A DNA stretch of 64,000 nt from Rhodothermaceae bacterium Tc-Br11_B2g6_7 (GTDB taxonomy: Bacteria; Bacteroidota; Rhodothermia; Rhodothermales; Salinibacteraceae): the NCBI GenBank assembly GCA_001564055.1, contig LKNB01000002.1, forward strand, positions 62,001 to 126,000. The letters are read 5' to 3'. The position numbers and the translations under genes are program-made. Shown here piece by piece: positions 33,918 through 43,040 of this stretch (positions within the stretch are counted from its first letter, which is position 1; each line of letters opens with the position of its first letter). The notes beneath the pieces were generated by a model. That model did no database searches. It was not told where the DNA came from and saw only the letters and a program-made list of their open reading frames with translations.

Positions 33918-35552
33918 ATGAACATGTCAAAACAGATAATTTTTGATGCGGAGGCACGCAACGCGCTTAAGCGAGGCGTCGATACCTTGGCAAACGCTGT
34001 GAAAGTGACGCTCGGCCCCAAAGGCCGCAACGTGCTAATCGAGAAAAGCTTTGGCTCCCCGACGGTGACTAAGGACGGGGTGACGGTGGCGAAGGAGATC
34101 GAGCTCGCCGATCGCCTCGAAAACGTAGGCGCGCAGATGGTCAAAGAGGTGGCGTCCAAAACCAGCGACGTAGCGGGGGATGGGACCACCACAGCCACGG
34201 TGCTGGCGCAGGCTATCCTCACCTCCGGCATGAAGTCGGTGACCTCTGGCGTCAATCCGATGGACCTGAAGCGCGGGGTAGACGCAGCCGTTACGGCCGT
34301 TGTGGCCCGCCTGCGGGAGCAGAGCCGCGAGATCGACGGCAAGGACGAAATTGCGCAGGTGGCGGCTATCTCCGCGAACAATGACGACACGATTGGCTCG
34401 TTGCTGGCCGACGCGTTCGACCGCGTAGGCAAGGATGGCGTCATCACGGTGGAAAGCGCGAAGGGTACCGATACGCTTCTTGACGTAGTGGAAGGAATGC
34501 AGTTCGACCGCGGCTACCTCTCGCCCTATTTCGTCACGGATCCCGACACGATGGAAGCTGTGCTTGAGGATCCCTACATCCTGATTCACGACAAGAAGAT
34601 CTCCACGATGAAGGATGTGCTGCCTATCCTGGAGAAGGTGGCGCAGCTCAGCAAGCCGCTGCTCATTGTGGCGGAGAACATTGAAGGCGAGGCGCTGGCC
34701 ACGTTGGTCGTTAACAAGCTCCGTGGTACGCTAAACGTAGCGGCCGTCAAAGCCCCGGGGTTTGGCGACCGGCGTAAAGCGATGCTGGAAGACCTGGCCG
34801 TTCTTACCGGCGGCACGGTGATCAGCGAAGAGAAGGGCTATCGCCTGGAGAACGCGACCCTGGAAGCGCTGGGCCGGGCGCAGCGCATCGTGATCACCAA
34901 GGATAACACCACGGTGGTTGATGGGGCTGGCGAGCCGGAGCAGATAAAGGCACGGGTACAGCAAATCCGGCAGCAAATCGAGGCATCGACCAGTGATTAC
35001 GACGGCGAGAAATTGCAGGAGCGCCTGGCCAAACTGGCTGGCGGGGTCGCCGTGCTGAAGATTGGCGCGGCTACCGAAATCGAACTGAAAGAGAAGAAGG
35101 CCCGGGTAGAGGATGCGCTACATGCCACCCGCGCGGCTGTAGAGGAGGGCGTGGTGCCAGGCGGTGGCGTGGCCTTTATCCGTGCGCAAGAAGCGCTCAA
35201 CAATCTGGCGCTGGATAATGAAGATCAGCAGCATGGCGTACGCATTGTGCACCGAGCGCTGGAAGAGCCGCTGCGCCAGATCGTCCATAACGCCGGCCTC
35301 GAAGGCTCGATTGTGGTCGGGCGCGTTCGGGAAGGCTCGGGCGATTACGGTTTCAATGCTCGCACCGAAATCTACGGTAACCTGCTGGACGAAGGGGTCT
35401 TGGATCCCACCAAGGTTGCGCGGACGGCGCTTGAAAATGCGGCCTCGGTGGCGAGTTTGCTGCTCACCACCGAGAGCATCATTGCTGAGCGGCCCGCTAA
35501 GTCTAAGCGCAAGGCTGCGGCAGGCGGCGACCTCGACCATCTGAACTATTAG
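33918..35552 (+). CDS. groEL: Chaperonin GroEL, without the usual GGM tail
   Basis: A 544-residue ATP-dependent folding chamber subunit. The nucleotide-binding segments [34 protein letters not shown] and [12 protein letters not shown] are intact, as is the apical domain. The unusual part is the end: most GroELs finish with Gly-Gly-Met repeats, whereas this one ends [16 protein letters not shown], with a basic patch and no GGM. It may be a divergent paralogue or a lineage variant; with groES adjacent it is likely functional. Confidence 0.96.
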   Translation: MNMSKQIIFDAEARNALKRGVDTLANAVKVTLGPKGRNVLIEKSFGSPTVTKDGVTVAKEIELADRLENVGAQMVKEVASKTSDVAGDGTTTATVLAQAILTSGMKSVTSGVNPMDLKRGVDAAVTAVVARLREQSREIDGKDEIAQVAAISANNDDTIGSLLADAFDRVGKDGVITVESAKGTDTLLDVVEGMQFDRGYLSPYFVTDPDTMEAVLEDPYILIHDKKISTMKDVLPILEKVAQLSKPLLIVAENIEGEALATLVVNKLRGTLNVAAVKAPGFGDRRKAMLEDLAVLTGGTVISEEKGYRLENATLEALGRAQRIVITKDNTTVVDGAGEPEQIKARVQQIRQQIEASTSDYDGEKLQERLAKLAGGVAVLKIGAATEIELKEKKARVEDALHATRAAVEEGVVPGGGVAFIRAQEALNNLALDNEDQQHGVRIVHRALEEPLRQIVHNAGLEGSIVVGRVREGSGDYGFNARTEIYGNLLDEGVLDPTKVARTALENAASVASLLLTTESIIAERPAKSKRKAAAGGDLDHLNY

Positions 35553-35578
35553 AGTAAGGGGTATCCTGAAAAGCTGTA

Positions 35579-35626
35579 CGAGGGGCCGTGCCATCCCAGA
35601 GGCGCGGCCCCTCGTCTATATTTTTT
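35579..35626 (+). terminator. Intrinsic terminator of groES-groEL
   Basis: Perfect 10-bp arms CGAGGGGCCG / CGGCCCCTCG with a 16-base loop are followed by TCTATATTTTTT, starting 27 bases after the groEL stop. Confidence 0.85.
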
Positions 35627-35736
35627 ACAGGTATGGCAAACGAATGCGAGATCGCCAACCGTTTATCGAACCAGCCCCACCGGATATGCCGTAAACAAGC
35701 CTGTGTTTATGTCCCCGTCTCCAGCGTTCCCTAACG

Positions 35737-36486
35737 ATGCGCTACCCCTCGCTCTTGCTTGTACTGTTTGCCCTGTTGCTGCTACCCTCAATGGCTACTG
35801 CGCAGGTCGGCATCACCATCGAAGCTGAAGCAGGACCCGTCTGGCAGGGGTCGAATACCGTAGAAGTGCCGAATGATGGGACGGCCACGCGGTTTGCCCT
35901 GACGGGCCTTACGGGACGCGGCGCTGCACCGGCGGGACGGCTTACCCTGACGTGGGGTATCACGGCGCGCCACAGTGTGCGTGCCCTGGCGGCTCCGCTG
36001 GCAATTAGCGAAACGGGCACGCGCACTGCTCCGATACAGTTTGCCGGCGAAACGTTCACGGCCGATACGCCCATCGATGCGCGCTACCAGTTCAACTCGT
36101 ACCGACTCACGTATCGATACCGCCTGTTGAATACGGACTCCTTTCAGGGAAGCATCGGCTTGACGGCTAAAATACGCGATGCTGAAGTGCGGCTCGAACA
36201 GGGGGACCAGCGCGCGTTCGACGACGACCTTGGGGTGCTACCGCTCGTGCACCTTGCGGCCCACTGGCAGCCGGCTGACCGATGGCAGGTGCGCCTTGAG
36301 GCCGATGCGCTCGCGGGCGGTCCTGGGCGCGCCGTAGATGCGGCGCTCACCGCAGGCTACGATCTCAGCACACAGTGGACCCTGAACGTCGGATACCGCG
36401 TCTTGGAAGGAGGGGCGGACGTACCGCAGGTGTACAACTTTGCTCTCCTGCATTATGCCCTCTTGTCCATCCAGTGGCGGCTTTGA
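35737..36486 (+). CDS. Exported beta-rich protein, probable outer-membrane barrel
   Basis: A 249-residue protein with a clear signal peptide (residues 1-23, ending A-T-A-Q). The mature part is made of alternating hydrophobic/polar strands with aromatic residues near strand ends (for example FNSYRLTYRYRL, LNVGYRVLEGG, LLSIQWRL) and ends in a beta strand, as outer-membrane barrels do. I do not recognise the family. It stands alone between groEL and the convergent MBL hydrolase gene. Confidence 0.72.
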   Translation: MRYPSLLLVLFALLLLPSMATAQVGITIEAEAGPVWQGSNTVEVPNDGTATRFALTGLTGRGAAPAGRLTLTWGITARHSVRALAAPLAISETGTRTAPIQFAGETFTADTPIDARYQFNSYRLTYRYRLLNTDSFQGSIGLTAKIRDAEVRLEQGDQRAFDDDLGVLPLVHLAAHWQPADRWQVRLEADALAGGPGRAVDAALTAGYDLSTQWTLNVGYRVLEGGADVPQVYNFALLHYALLSIQWRL

Positions 36487-36534
36487 ATAGCCGATGCTCA
36501 TTACAGAGAGCTTCAAGGCCGCTGCGGCCGTGCG

Positions 36535-37281
36535 CTAAAAGGGGTAGGCTCCCAACTCTTCACCCAGGTCAGTGCGGGGGAAAATTGTTCGCGCTGCAAA
36601 CACGTCGGCTGTCTTGTCGCCCGGCGGCAAGTGTACCAGGAGCAGCCGCCCGGCTTCCGCCTGCTTCGCCACTGAAGCGGCGCCTTCAGCCGACGAGTGT
36701 CCGGGGTACTCTCCATTGGCCTCATGTACCAGAATATCCGCCTGGTGGGCCAGGCGCGCGATCTCCGGGCTGGGCTCAGTATCGCACGAGTAGCCGACCA
36801 CGCCGCCCGAGCTACGGCTCTCTATGCGCAACCCTACGACGCGGACGCTGTGCGAGCCAGGGGATGCTGAAATGGTCCACTGTTCCGTCTCCAGCACAGG
36901 TGCTTGTTCTTCGAACGGGACCTCATGCCACGCAACGGCAAAGAGCCCATCCCAACCCGATGTATCGTACGTCTCAAAGGAGCGCTGCGCCTGCCCCAGC
37001 GCTTGGGCAATGCCATAGATAGGAAGTGGGCGTTCCCGCCCCGATAGCCACAGCTTTTCCATCAGGAGGGGAAAGCCGCTCACATGGTCGGCGTGGGCAT
37101 GCGTCAGGATGAGGGCGTCAAGCGAATCGAGCGACAGACCGGCGGCCTGGAATCGTTGCAACGCATCGCCTCCGCAATCGACCAGCACAGACGAGGTGCC
37201 GTTAGACACGGCCAGCATCGTCGTGGTGCGGTGCGGGTCAGATAGGGCAGCGCCGGTGCCAAGTAGATGAAGCGTAGCCAC
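36535..37281 (-). CDS. Ribonuclease Z-like MBL-fold hydrolase
   Basis: A 248-residue MBL-fold protein of the RNase Z/arylsulfatase-like group. It begins LHLLGTGAALSDPHRTTT and has ILTHAHADHVSGFP (HxHxDH), VGYSCDTEPSP and a HEANGEYPGHSSAEGAA segment with the later metal ligands. The RNase Z exosite arm is short or absent, so tRNA 3' processing is not certain. It is followed upstream in the genome by the polyprenyl synthetase on the same strand. Confidence 0.85.
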   Translation of the reverse strand: MATLHLLGTGAALSDPHRTTTMLAVSNGTSSVLVDCGGDALQRFQAAGLSLDSLDALILTHAHADHVSGFPLLMEKLWLSGRERPLPIYGIAQALGQAQRSFETYDTSGWDGLFAVAWHEVPFEEQAPVLETEQWTISASPGSHSVRVVGLRIESRSSGGVVGYSCDTEPSPEIARLAHQADILVHEANGEYPGHSSAEGAASVAKQAEAGRLLLVHLPPGDKTADVFAARTIFPRTDLGEELGAYPF

Positions 37282-37298
37282 GGGAAGGGGGGGTAGGC

Positions 37299-38330
37299 TT
37301 AGCGGGTACGAGCGACGGTGAAGGCGACAAGGTCCGATAACGCATCACGGGCCGGCGTAGGCGGGAGCGAAGCCAACTGCTGAAGGGCTTCGTCGGCATG
37401 GGTACGCATAGCATCCTGTGCGTAGGCGATGCCCCCGTTGGCCTCCACAAACGAACGAACCTTGCGGATATCGGCCCAGCTTTTCTCGTCCATACGGACG
37501 ATCTTCAGCATGCGATTCCGCGTGCGCTTATCCGTTGTGCGGAGGGCGTAAATCAGCGGGAGCGTCATCTTTTTCTCCTGAAGATCGATACCAATAGGCT
37601 TGCCGACGTCGGTGGTCCCGTAATCAAACAGATCGTCCCGAATCTGGAACGCCAATCCCAGCGATTCGCCAAAGCGGCGCATTTCTGCGAGGCGTTCGTC
37701 AGAGGCGCCTGCGCTGTAAGCGCCGCTCATCGTGCAGGCCGCAATCAGCGAGGCCGTCTTATCCGAGATGATCCGGAAGTAGGTGGCCTCATCAATGTTG
37801 AGATGGCGCGATTTTTCGATCTGCAGCAGCTCGCCTTCACTCATCCGCCGGACGGCATCGGAGAGGATGTGCAGCAGTTGGTAGTCGTTGTTCTCCAGCG
37901 AGAGGAGGAGGCCCTGGCTCAGGAGAAAATCGCCCATCAACACGGCGATTTTGTTTTTCCACAGCGCATTGATGGAGAACAACCCGCGGCGCGTCTCGGC
38001 GTCATCCACAACGTCGTCGTGCACCAGTGTAGCGGTGTGCATCAACTCCACGAGGGCCGCGCCGCGGTAGCTGGTATCGTTGATTTGTCCGCAGGCCTTC
38101 GCCGTGAGTAGGACCAGGGTGGGCCGGATGCGCTTGCCCTTCTGGCGCAGGATGTACTGCGTGATTTTGTCGAGCAGGCCAACGTCAGAGCGCATGGCCT
38201 CGCGGAAGCGGTGCTCAAACGCCCGCAGTTCATCCTCCACCACCCGCTGGATATCAAACAGCGAGAGAGGGCCGGACTGATCGAGCAGGGCTGCACGCCG
38301 CTGCGGAGAGGTCAGATTAGAGTGCGCCAT
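37299..38330 (-). CDS. Polyprenyl diphosphate synthase (trans-isoprenyl, octaprenyl/solanesyl type)
   Basis: A 343-residue all-helical enzyme that elongates isoprenyl diphosphate for quinone or related tails. Both Asp-rich Mg-binding motifs are present, LVHDDVVDDAETRRG and QIRDDLFDYG, with GKRIRPTLVLL and KTASLIAACTMSG in between. The start ATG at 38330 matches the family; codons upstream to 38417 run into the neighbouring permease gene and look non-coding. Chain length cannot be read with certainty. Confidence 0.93.
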   Translation of the reverse strand: MAHSNLTSPQRRAALLDQSGPLSLFDIQRVVEDELRAFEHRFREAMRSDVGLLDKITQYILRQKGKRIRPTLVLLTAKACGQINDTSYRGAALVELMHTATLVHDDVVDDAETRRGLFSINALWKNKIAVLMGDFLLSQGLLLSLENNDYQLLHILSDAVRRMSEGELLQIEKSRHLNIDEATYFRIISDKTASLIAACTMSGAYSAGASDERLAEMRRFGESLGLAFQIRDDLFDYGTTDVGKPIGIDLQEKKMTLPLIYALRTTDKRTRNRMLKIVRMDEKSWADIRKVRSFVEANGGIAYAQDAMRTHADEALQQLASLPPTPARDALSDLVAFTVARTR

Positions 38331-38409
38331 TGCCACCCTTTCAGAAATTAGTGAAAGTAAAATGCTATACGCTGGACCCGGGATAGTGTTTGACTCATAC
38401 GTGGCCCAC

Positions 38410-39435
38410 TCAGCCAAACCGATACGCGCTTTGGCGAAGTAAAATCAGGAAAAAAGGAACGCCACAGAGTGCGGTGACGACGCCGACGGGCAGCTCCGTG
38501 GGCAGGGCCGATCGCGCCACAAGATCGGCCCACACGAGAAACAGGGCCCCGGCCAAGAAGCTGAGCGGTACGAGCCGACGATGGGGCACACCTACCAGCA
38601 GGCGCACCGCATGCGGGACGATCAGGCCCACAAACCCGATGGCCCCAGAGATCGCCACGAGCGTGCCTGTGACAAGAGCCGCCAACCCGATGAGGGCGCG
38701 CTTCGCCCACTCGACGCGCACGCCGAGGCTTTGCGCGGGCTCCTCACCCACAAGCATGGCATCCAGCGGGCGGGCGAGGCCGATGAGCACCACCAGCCCG
38801 AAGGTAGTGACCAGCGTGGGCGCAATGAGCATCTCCCAGCGCATCCCGCTCAGCGATCCCAGGAGCCAGAACAGAATCGCACGCAGCTTGTCGGGCTCTG
38901 GCGAGGCCAGGGTGATGAACGACGTGATGGAAGCCATGAGGGCAGACATCGCCACGCCAGCCAGCAACAGCCGGGCTACGGAGAGGCCGGAGCGATCGCG
39001 CGCTACGAGGTACACGATGCTGATGGCCAGCAGTCCGCCAAGAAACGCCGCGATGGGCATGGAAAGCGTGCGTGCGACCAGCGCAGGGAAGAAGCCAAGG
39101 TAAAAGAGGGATGCCCCGGCGGAGGCGCCACTGGAAATGCCCAGCAGATACGGCTCGGCCAGCGGATTGCGCACCAGGGTCTGCATCGCCACGCCAATGA
39201 TGGAGAGGCCCCCGCCTACCAGCATAGCCGCCAGCACGCGTGGTAGGCGCAGGTCCCACACGATGCGTTCCACCGTACCCTCGGGCGCCCCCAGGCTCGT
39301 CCATCCAAGGCGGTAGGCCAGCACATGGTACACGTCACCGAGCGCCACCGATGTACTCCCCAAGGCCACGGCCATCCCGAGCGACACGGAAAGGGCCACC
39401 ACAAGACCGCCCGCAAGTACGGATGGGCGTATCAT
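38410..39435 (-). CDS. FecCD/BtuC-family ABC transporter permease
   Basis: A 341-residue permease with about ten membrane helices. Family segments include LRLPRVLAAMLVGGGLSIIGVAMQTLVRNPLAEPYLLGISSGASAG and GAIGFVGLIVPHAVRLLVG. It starts by an ATGA overlap with the substrate-binding gene, so the two are one unit for importing cobalamin, haem or ferric siderophore. No ATP-binding subunit gene follows in this window, so the ATPase must be elsewhere. Confidence 0.93.
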   Translation of the reverse strand: MIRPSVLAGGLVVALSVSLGMAVALGSTSVALGDVYHVLAYRLGWTSLGAPEGTVERIVWDLRLPRVLAAMLVGGGLSIIGVAMQTLVRNPLAEPYLLGISSGASAGASLFYLGFFPALVARTLSMPIAAFLGGLLAISIVYLVARDRSGLSVARLLLAGVAMSALMASITSFITLASPEPDKLRAILFWLLGSLSGMRWEMLIAPTLVTTFGLVVLIGLARPLDAMLVGEEPAQSLGVRVEWAKRALIGLAALVTGTLVAISGAIGFVGLIVPHAVRLLVGVPHRRLVPLSFLAGALFLVWADLVARSALPTELPVGVVTALCGVPFFLILLRQSAYRFG

Positions 39436-40361
39436 GGAAGGTGGGGCAGGTAGAGGGGAACGTCGAGCGTATCGCCATGAATGGCTGCACGCAGCGCCTG
39501 CACGCCGCGCAGTAGCCGCGGTCCGGGTCGGCTGATGAGCGCCCCGTCAATGGAGTACACGCGCCCGTCACGCACCGCCGGTACGATGTCCCAGGTGGGA
39601 TGCTTGGCCAGCAGGTCCGCGGTGGTGTACCCCTCACCAAATGATCCCACGATGACGTCAGGCCGCTGGGTAAGGACAAACTCCTCGCTCAGCACCGGCG
39701 CGGCGGCGGGTAAGGTGGCGGTGATGCTCTCGCCGCCCGCCATGGCAATAAGCTCATGCACATAGCTTCCCGCTCCATAGGCGTACAGCGTCTCGTCCCC
39801 AATCAGGAAGAGCACCCGCGGTCGATGCTTCACGGTGTCCGCAGCGGCGCGAAAGGCATCAAATTGCGCCGTTAACGTATCGGCGGTCGCGTCGGCTTCC
39901 GCCTCTGTGCCCAGCCACGTACCAAGTAGCCGAATCGTGCGCGGCACGTCCGCCACCGTCGTGTAGGTGAGAAACAGCGTCGGGATGCCCAGGGCATCGA
40001 GTGTCTCCGCGTCGCGCTCCGGGTTGATCTCCGCATTGGCGACCACAAGGTCGGGCTCCTCCGCTACGAGTGCTTCGAAATCGAGCGGTAGCGTGCCGAT
40101 GCGGGGAAGCTCATCCACCCATGGGGGATAGGTGTCTGCTGTGCTTACCGCCACCAACTGGTCGGCGCCTCCGGCCGCGACGATCTGCTCCGTGACGTTC
40201 GGCGCCAGCGGGAAGATACGGGTTGCCGGTGGACTAAACGAGACCTGGCGCTCCAGGTCGTCCGTTACGGTGGGCTCTTCCGTCGCTGCAGGCCCGCAAC
40301 TTGCCATGAAGGCTGCGGCAAGCAGGAGGGCAGGCAGATACCTACGGAAAAGACGAGACAT
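39432..40361 (-). CDS. BtuF-like periplasmic cobalamin/iron-complex-binding lipoprotein
   Basis: A 309-residue class III substrate-binding protein. A hydrophobic leader ends A-S-C in a loose lipobox, and the two-lobe domain shows RIFPLAPNVTEQIVAAGGADQLVAVS and ALVAEEPDLVVANAEINP. Similarity is to BtuF and to iron-siderophore binders; cobalamin is my preference, given BtuF-like length, but not proven. The ATG at 40361 is preferred over a GTG six bases earlier. Confidence 0.88.
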   Translation of the reverse strand: MSRLFRRYLPALLLAAAFMASCGPAATEEPTVTDDLERQVSFSPPATRIFPLAPNVTEQIVAAGGADQLVAVSTADTYPPWVDELPRIGTLPLDFEALVAEEPDLVVANAEINPERDAETLDALGIPTLFLTYTTVADVPRTIRLLGTWLGTEAEADATADTLTAQFDAFRAAADTVKHRPRVLFLIGDETLYAYGAGSYVHELIAMAGGESITATLPAAAPVLSEEFVLTQRPDVIVGSFGEGYTTADLLAKHPTWDIVPAVRDGRVYSIDGALISRPGPRLLRGVQALRAAIHGDTLDVPLYLPHLP

Positions 40362-40714
40362 GAACACGAAGGACAGTTAGGAACGGGCGCGTGATGAATG
40401 CAATCGGTAGTGGCATGATCCGCCCGGTCGGTATTCAGCTGGCGGTGTGCGCTCCTATAATGAGGTCTGGTGAAACCACCCGCAGGGCGTCACGCAATTA
40501 CCGGTCGTGACCTGGCGGGCCTACCCGGTGTGCAGACCATCCGTCTTGTAACGGAGCCGCGACCCATTTAAAATCGGCGCATTTAGACGATAACCGGCTC
40601 GAAGGCCGCCGCCCGGGTGCACGCCACCGGCTTCGCTACCCGCATATCTCGGGCGGAAAAAGTTACCCAACCACCGCGCTCCCCTCTGTGCACACCCGCT
40701 GACGCTTCTGCCTC
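40362..40714. other. 353-base spacer between the BtuF-like gene and the NtrC-type regulator
   Basis: The spacer separates two divergent genes and contains no convincing open frame. Its middle (40464-40538) folds into a compact multi-hairpin element, described separately. The rest is GC-rich with short inverted repeats. A regulatory RNA for the transporter would be expected on the minus strand, but I could not match one. Confidence 0.5.
40464..40538. ncRNA. Possible structured RNA or riboswitch-like element beside the BtuFC-like genes
   Basis: Arms GGTCTG and CAGACC 75 bases apart enclose three hairpins: TGGT/ACCA, GTCACG/CGTGAC with an 11-base loop, and GGG/CCC. On the plus strand the segment GACCTGGCGGGCCTACC loosely resembles a cobalamin (B12) box. 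However, that strand points away from the transporter genes and the match is partial. It is not a tRNA, because no T-loop is present. Confidence 0.3.
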
Positions 40715-42142
40715 ATGAAAAAACGCATATACATTGTCGATGACGAGCCCAAGATTGGGCAACTGTTCGTTAACGTACTGCAGCGCGATGGTTTTGAGGC
40801 CGAGGCCTTCGTTAGCCCCGGGGATATGCTGACCACCATTGACGATGGAACGATTCCCGACGTCATCATCGCCGACTTGATGATGCCCGATATGAACGGG
40901 ATCGAGCTTCTTGAAGAGCTTAAGGCGCGTGAGTTGTCACTCCCTGTTCTCATTATGACGGCTCACTCATCGGTTCAAACCGCTGTTGAGGCCATGCGGC
41001 TGGGCGCGTTTCACTACCTGCAGAAACCCGTGAACCTGGAGGAGATGCGCGCGCTTCTGAAAAAGGCGCTGGCCCTCTACGATACGACCCCGGCAGCAGA
41101 AACGTCGGAGACGCCGGCCAACGCCGCACGGACGCGGAAGCCAAAGAAAAAAACGAATCATGTGGCGGCCTCCCACACCCTCGATAGCATCCTGGGGGAG
41201 AGTGCAGCCATCCAGAGCGTTCGGGACACCATCCAGACCTTGCAGGATGTACCCAACACAATCGTCCTTATCAGCGGCGAAACGGGGACCGGAAAGAACC
41301 TCGTGGCACGCACGATTCATGATACGTCTGCTTACAATGCCGGGCGGTTCATGGACATTAATTGCGCGGCTCTTCCGGATAATCTGCTGGAGGCCGAGCT
41401 GTTCGGGTACGAGAAAGGAGCATTCACAGATGCGCGCGACAGTAAGCCGGGGCTCTTGGAAGTAGCCGATGGAGGAACGGTATTTCTTGACGAAGTAGAC
41501 TCGATGAGCATGGCGCTCCAGGCCAAGCTCCTTTCGTTTCTGGAGAGCCGCACGTTCAGGCGGCTGGGGGGCGTGGACGATATCCGCGTGACCACGCGCA
41601 TCCTGTGTGCCACCAACGCGAATCTCGTCCAGCGTGTGGCCGACAAGGAGTTTCGGCGCGACCTATACTATCGCATCAATGTGGTCAACCTGCACCTACC
41701 GCCGTTGCGCCGGATGGGTGACGATGTGCTGGCCATCGCGGAGCACGTGCTTCTGTCCTTTAGCGACGAACTGGGGCGTAGTCTCGAAGGGTTTACACCA
41801 GCGGCAGAAGAACGCCTGCAGGCCCATCCGTGGACGGGCAACGTCCGCGAGTTGCGGAACGTCTTGGAGCGGGCCGCCATCTTCGCGACGGGTCCTCAGG
41901 TCGATGCCGACGACCTCTCCCTCGGTGGCCCCGACGAGGCATTGCTGGCCTCAAGCAGTGCCGGCGCCTTTCATTTTCCTGAAGGCCGGACCCTGGAGGA
42001 TCTGGAGTGCGCCTACATCAAACACGCATTGGAGACGATGGACGCTACGTATGCGGAGGTTTCCGAAGTGCTTGGCATCTCTAAGAAAACCCTCTGGGAA
42101 AAGCGGAAGCGCTACAATCTGGATGAACAGATGCAGGCGTGA
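40715..42142 (+). CDS. NtrC-family sigma-54-dependent response regulator
   Basis: A 475-residue activator. The receiver domain (residues 1-120) has phosphoacceptor Asp54 in IIADLMMPDMNG, the MTAHSS Thr and the KP Lys. The AAA+ domain has Walker A ETGTGKN and FLDEVDSM. The sigma-54 contact loop reads GAFTDA instead of the canonical GAFTGA. A Fis-type helix-turn-helix closes the protein (VSEVLGISKKTLWEKRKRYNL). No histidine kinase gene is adjacent, so it is an orphan regulator here. A charged Lys-rich linker joins receiver and ATPase. Confidence 0.94.
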   Translation: MKKRIYIVDDEPKIGQLFVNVLQRDGFEAEAFVSPGDMLTTIDDGTIPDVIIADLMMPDMNGIELLEELKARELSLPVLIMTAHSSVQTAVEAMRLGAFHYLQKPVNLEEMRALLKKALALYDTTPAAETSETPANAARTRKPKKKTNHVAASHTLDSILGESAAIQSVRDTIQTLQDVPNTIVLISGETGTGKNLVARTIHDTSAYNAGRFMDINCAALPDNLLEAELFGYEKGAFTDARDSKPGLLEVADGGTVFLDEVDSMSMALQAKLLSFLESRTFRRLGGVDDIRVTTRILCATNANLVQRVADKEFRRDLYYRINVVNLHLPPLRRMGDDVLAIAEHVLLSFSDELGRSLEGFTPAAEERLQAHPWTGNVRELRNVLERAAIFATGPQVDADDLSLGGPDEALLASSSAGAFHFPEGRTLEDLECAYIKHALETMDATYAEVSEVLGISKKTLWEKRKRYNLDEQMQA

Positions 42143-42257
42143 GCCAATGGTTCGTCCGCTTTACGGGTAGGCCTGCGTCCACTGGTGGTCGACGTCCCCG
42201 GCCCGTGGCAGGGATCGGACTTGACTATGGGCAAGCGCGCGGCGTATACTAAGAATC

Positions 42258-42426
42258 CATTAAGGTAGTACCGCACTATTCCCCCTACATGGAGAAAAGA
42301 AGGCCGCGCGTCTTCTTTGACGTATCTATCGGCCCGGGCCTGTCCCTGGCAATGTTGTAGTCCACGCAGGACCGAGTAGAGGCTGCTGCTGCCGCACTAC
42401 ATGTATCACTTGACACCGCAGCAATT
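42258..42426 (+). promoter_or_regulatory. Long leader of the first cold-shock gene
   Basis: A CATTAAGGTAG element begins 169 bases before the start codon, and the leader ends in GCAGCAATT just before ATG. Both elements recur at the second cold-shock gene at nearly the same distances (see that entry). Long leaders are typical of cspA-type mRNAs, which refold at low temperature. The promoter itself is not identified. Confidence 0.5.
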
Positions 42427-42642
42427 ATGGAAGGCCGTGAGCAAGGAACCGTCAAATGGTTTAGCAACGAAAAGGGCTACGGATTCATCACGCCAGATCA
42501 TGGCGGCAAGGATCTGTTTGTCCACTTTAGCGAAATCAACAGCGATGGCTTCAAAGCCCTCGACGAAGGCGACCGCGTAGAGTATGAGGTAGGTGAAGGA
42601 CCGAAGGGCCTAAATGCCCAGGACGTGAATGTGCTTGCCTGA
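42427..42642 (+). CDS. Cold-shock protein, CspA family (first of two)
   Basis: A 71-residue OB-fold RNA/ssDNA chaperone with RNP1 KGYGFITPD and RNP2 DLFVHFSEI. It is over 85% identical by eye to the second copy 400 bases downstream, so the pair looks like a recent tandem duplication. Both have matched long leaders. The N-terminus [12 protein letters not shown] is short, as expected. Confidence 0.95.
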   Translation: MEGREQGTVKWFSNEKGYGFITPDHGGKDLFVHFSEINSDGFKALDEGDRVEYEVGEGPKGLNAQDVNVLA

Positions 42643-42694
42643 GGACGTGCACTCGTCACATTTGGTCACCTACCCCAGTGCTTCTGCACAACCG

Positions 42695-42727
42695 GCGTCC
42701 CTTTCCTTTTGGAGGGGGCGCTTTTTT
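42695..42727 (+). terminator. Terminator of the first cold-shock gene
   Basis: GCGTCCC pairs with GGGGGCGC (one G-T pair) around a 10-base loop and is followed directly by TTTTTT, about 52 bases after the stop codon. Confidence 0.75.
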
Positions 42728-42872
42728 GCTTCGCGATGGCGTATCCGTGGGCTTAATGTCGGCACTACTCCACGTGGTGCCCCCAAAGGATAATGTGTGT
42801 AAATTTTATGATTCCAACAGGCACCATGGCACACGTGGTAACAAACAGAATGGCGTGTTGTTAGCCCAAATT

Positions 42873-43040
42873 CATTAAGGTAGGTATCACAGCTTAATCT
42901 GACCCGGCGTAACGTCGGTTTTCCAACCGTGTTGGCAGCAAGCGACTCTTGAGCGACGCTCAGGCATCGCGGTATGTGTCCACGAAGGAAGGAAAGGCGA
43001 TACTACCGCGTAACAGTATCATTTTGAAAAGCAGCGAATT
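42873..43040 (+). promoter_or_regulatory. Long leader of the second cold-shock gene
   Basis: The CATTAAGGTAG element found upstream of the first cold-shock gene recurs here, 168 bases before this start codon (169 there). Near the start, AGTATCATTTTGA...GCAGCGAATT parallels TGTATCACTTGA...GCAGCAATT of the first copy. The middle of the two leaders is not conserved, so the matched ends probably matter. Confidence 0.5.

Larger units (their letters stand above)
42643..43040 (+). other. 398-base spacer between the two cold-shock genes
   Basis: Contains the terminator of the first gene (42695-42727) and the long leader of the second (from 42873). The segment between about 42728 and 42872 shows no conserved gene or clear RNA, and its short open frame is not gene-like. 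Confidence 0.6.

Noticed and set aside
40464-40538. Possible tRNA gene (75 bases with closing stem and hairpins)
   Set aside because: No TTCGANT T-loop, no CCA end and no sensible anticodon arm on either strand. Kept only as a structured element.
42678-42878. Small open frame between the cold-shock genes
   Set aside because: It crosses the terminator of the first cold-shock gene, overlaps the start of the second leader and has no family resemblance or ribosome site.
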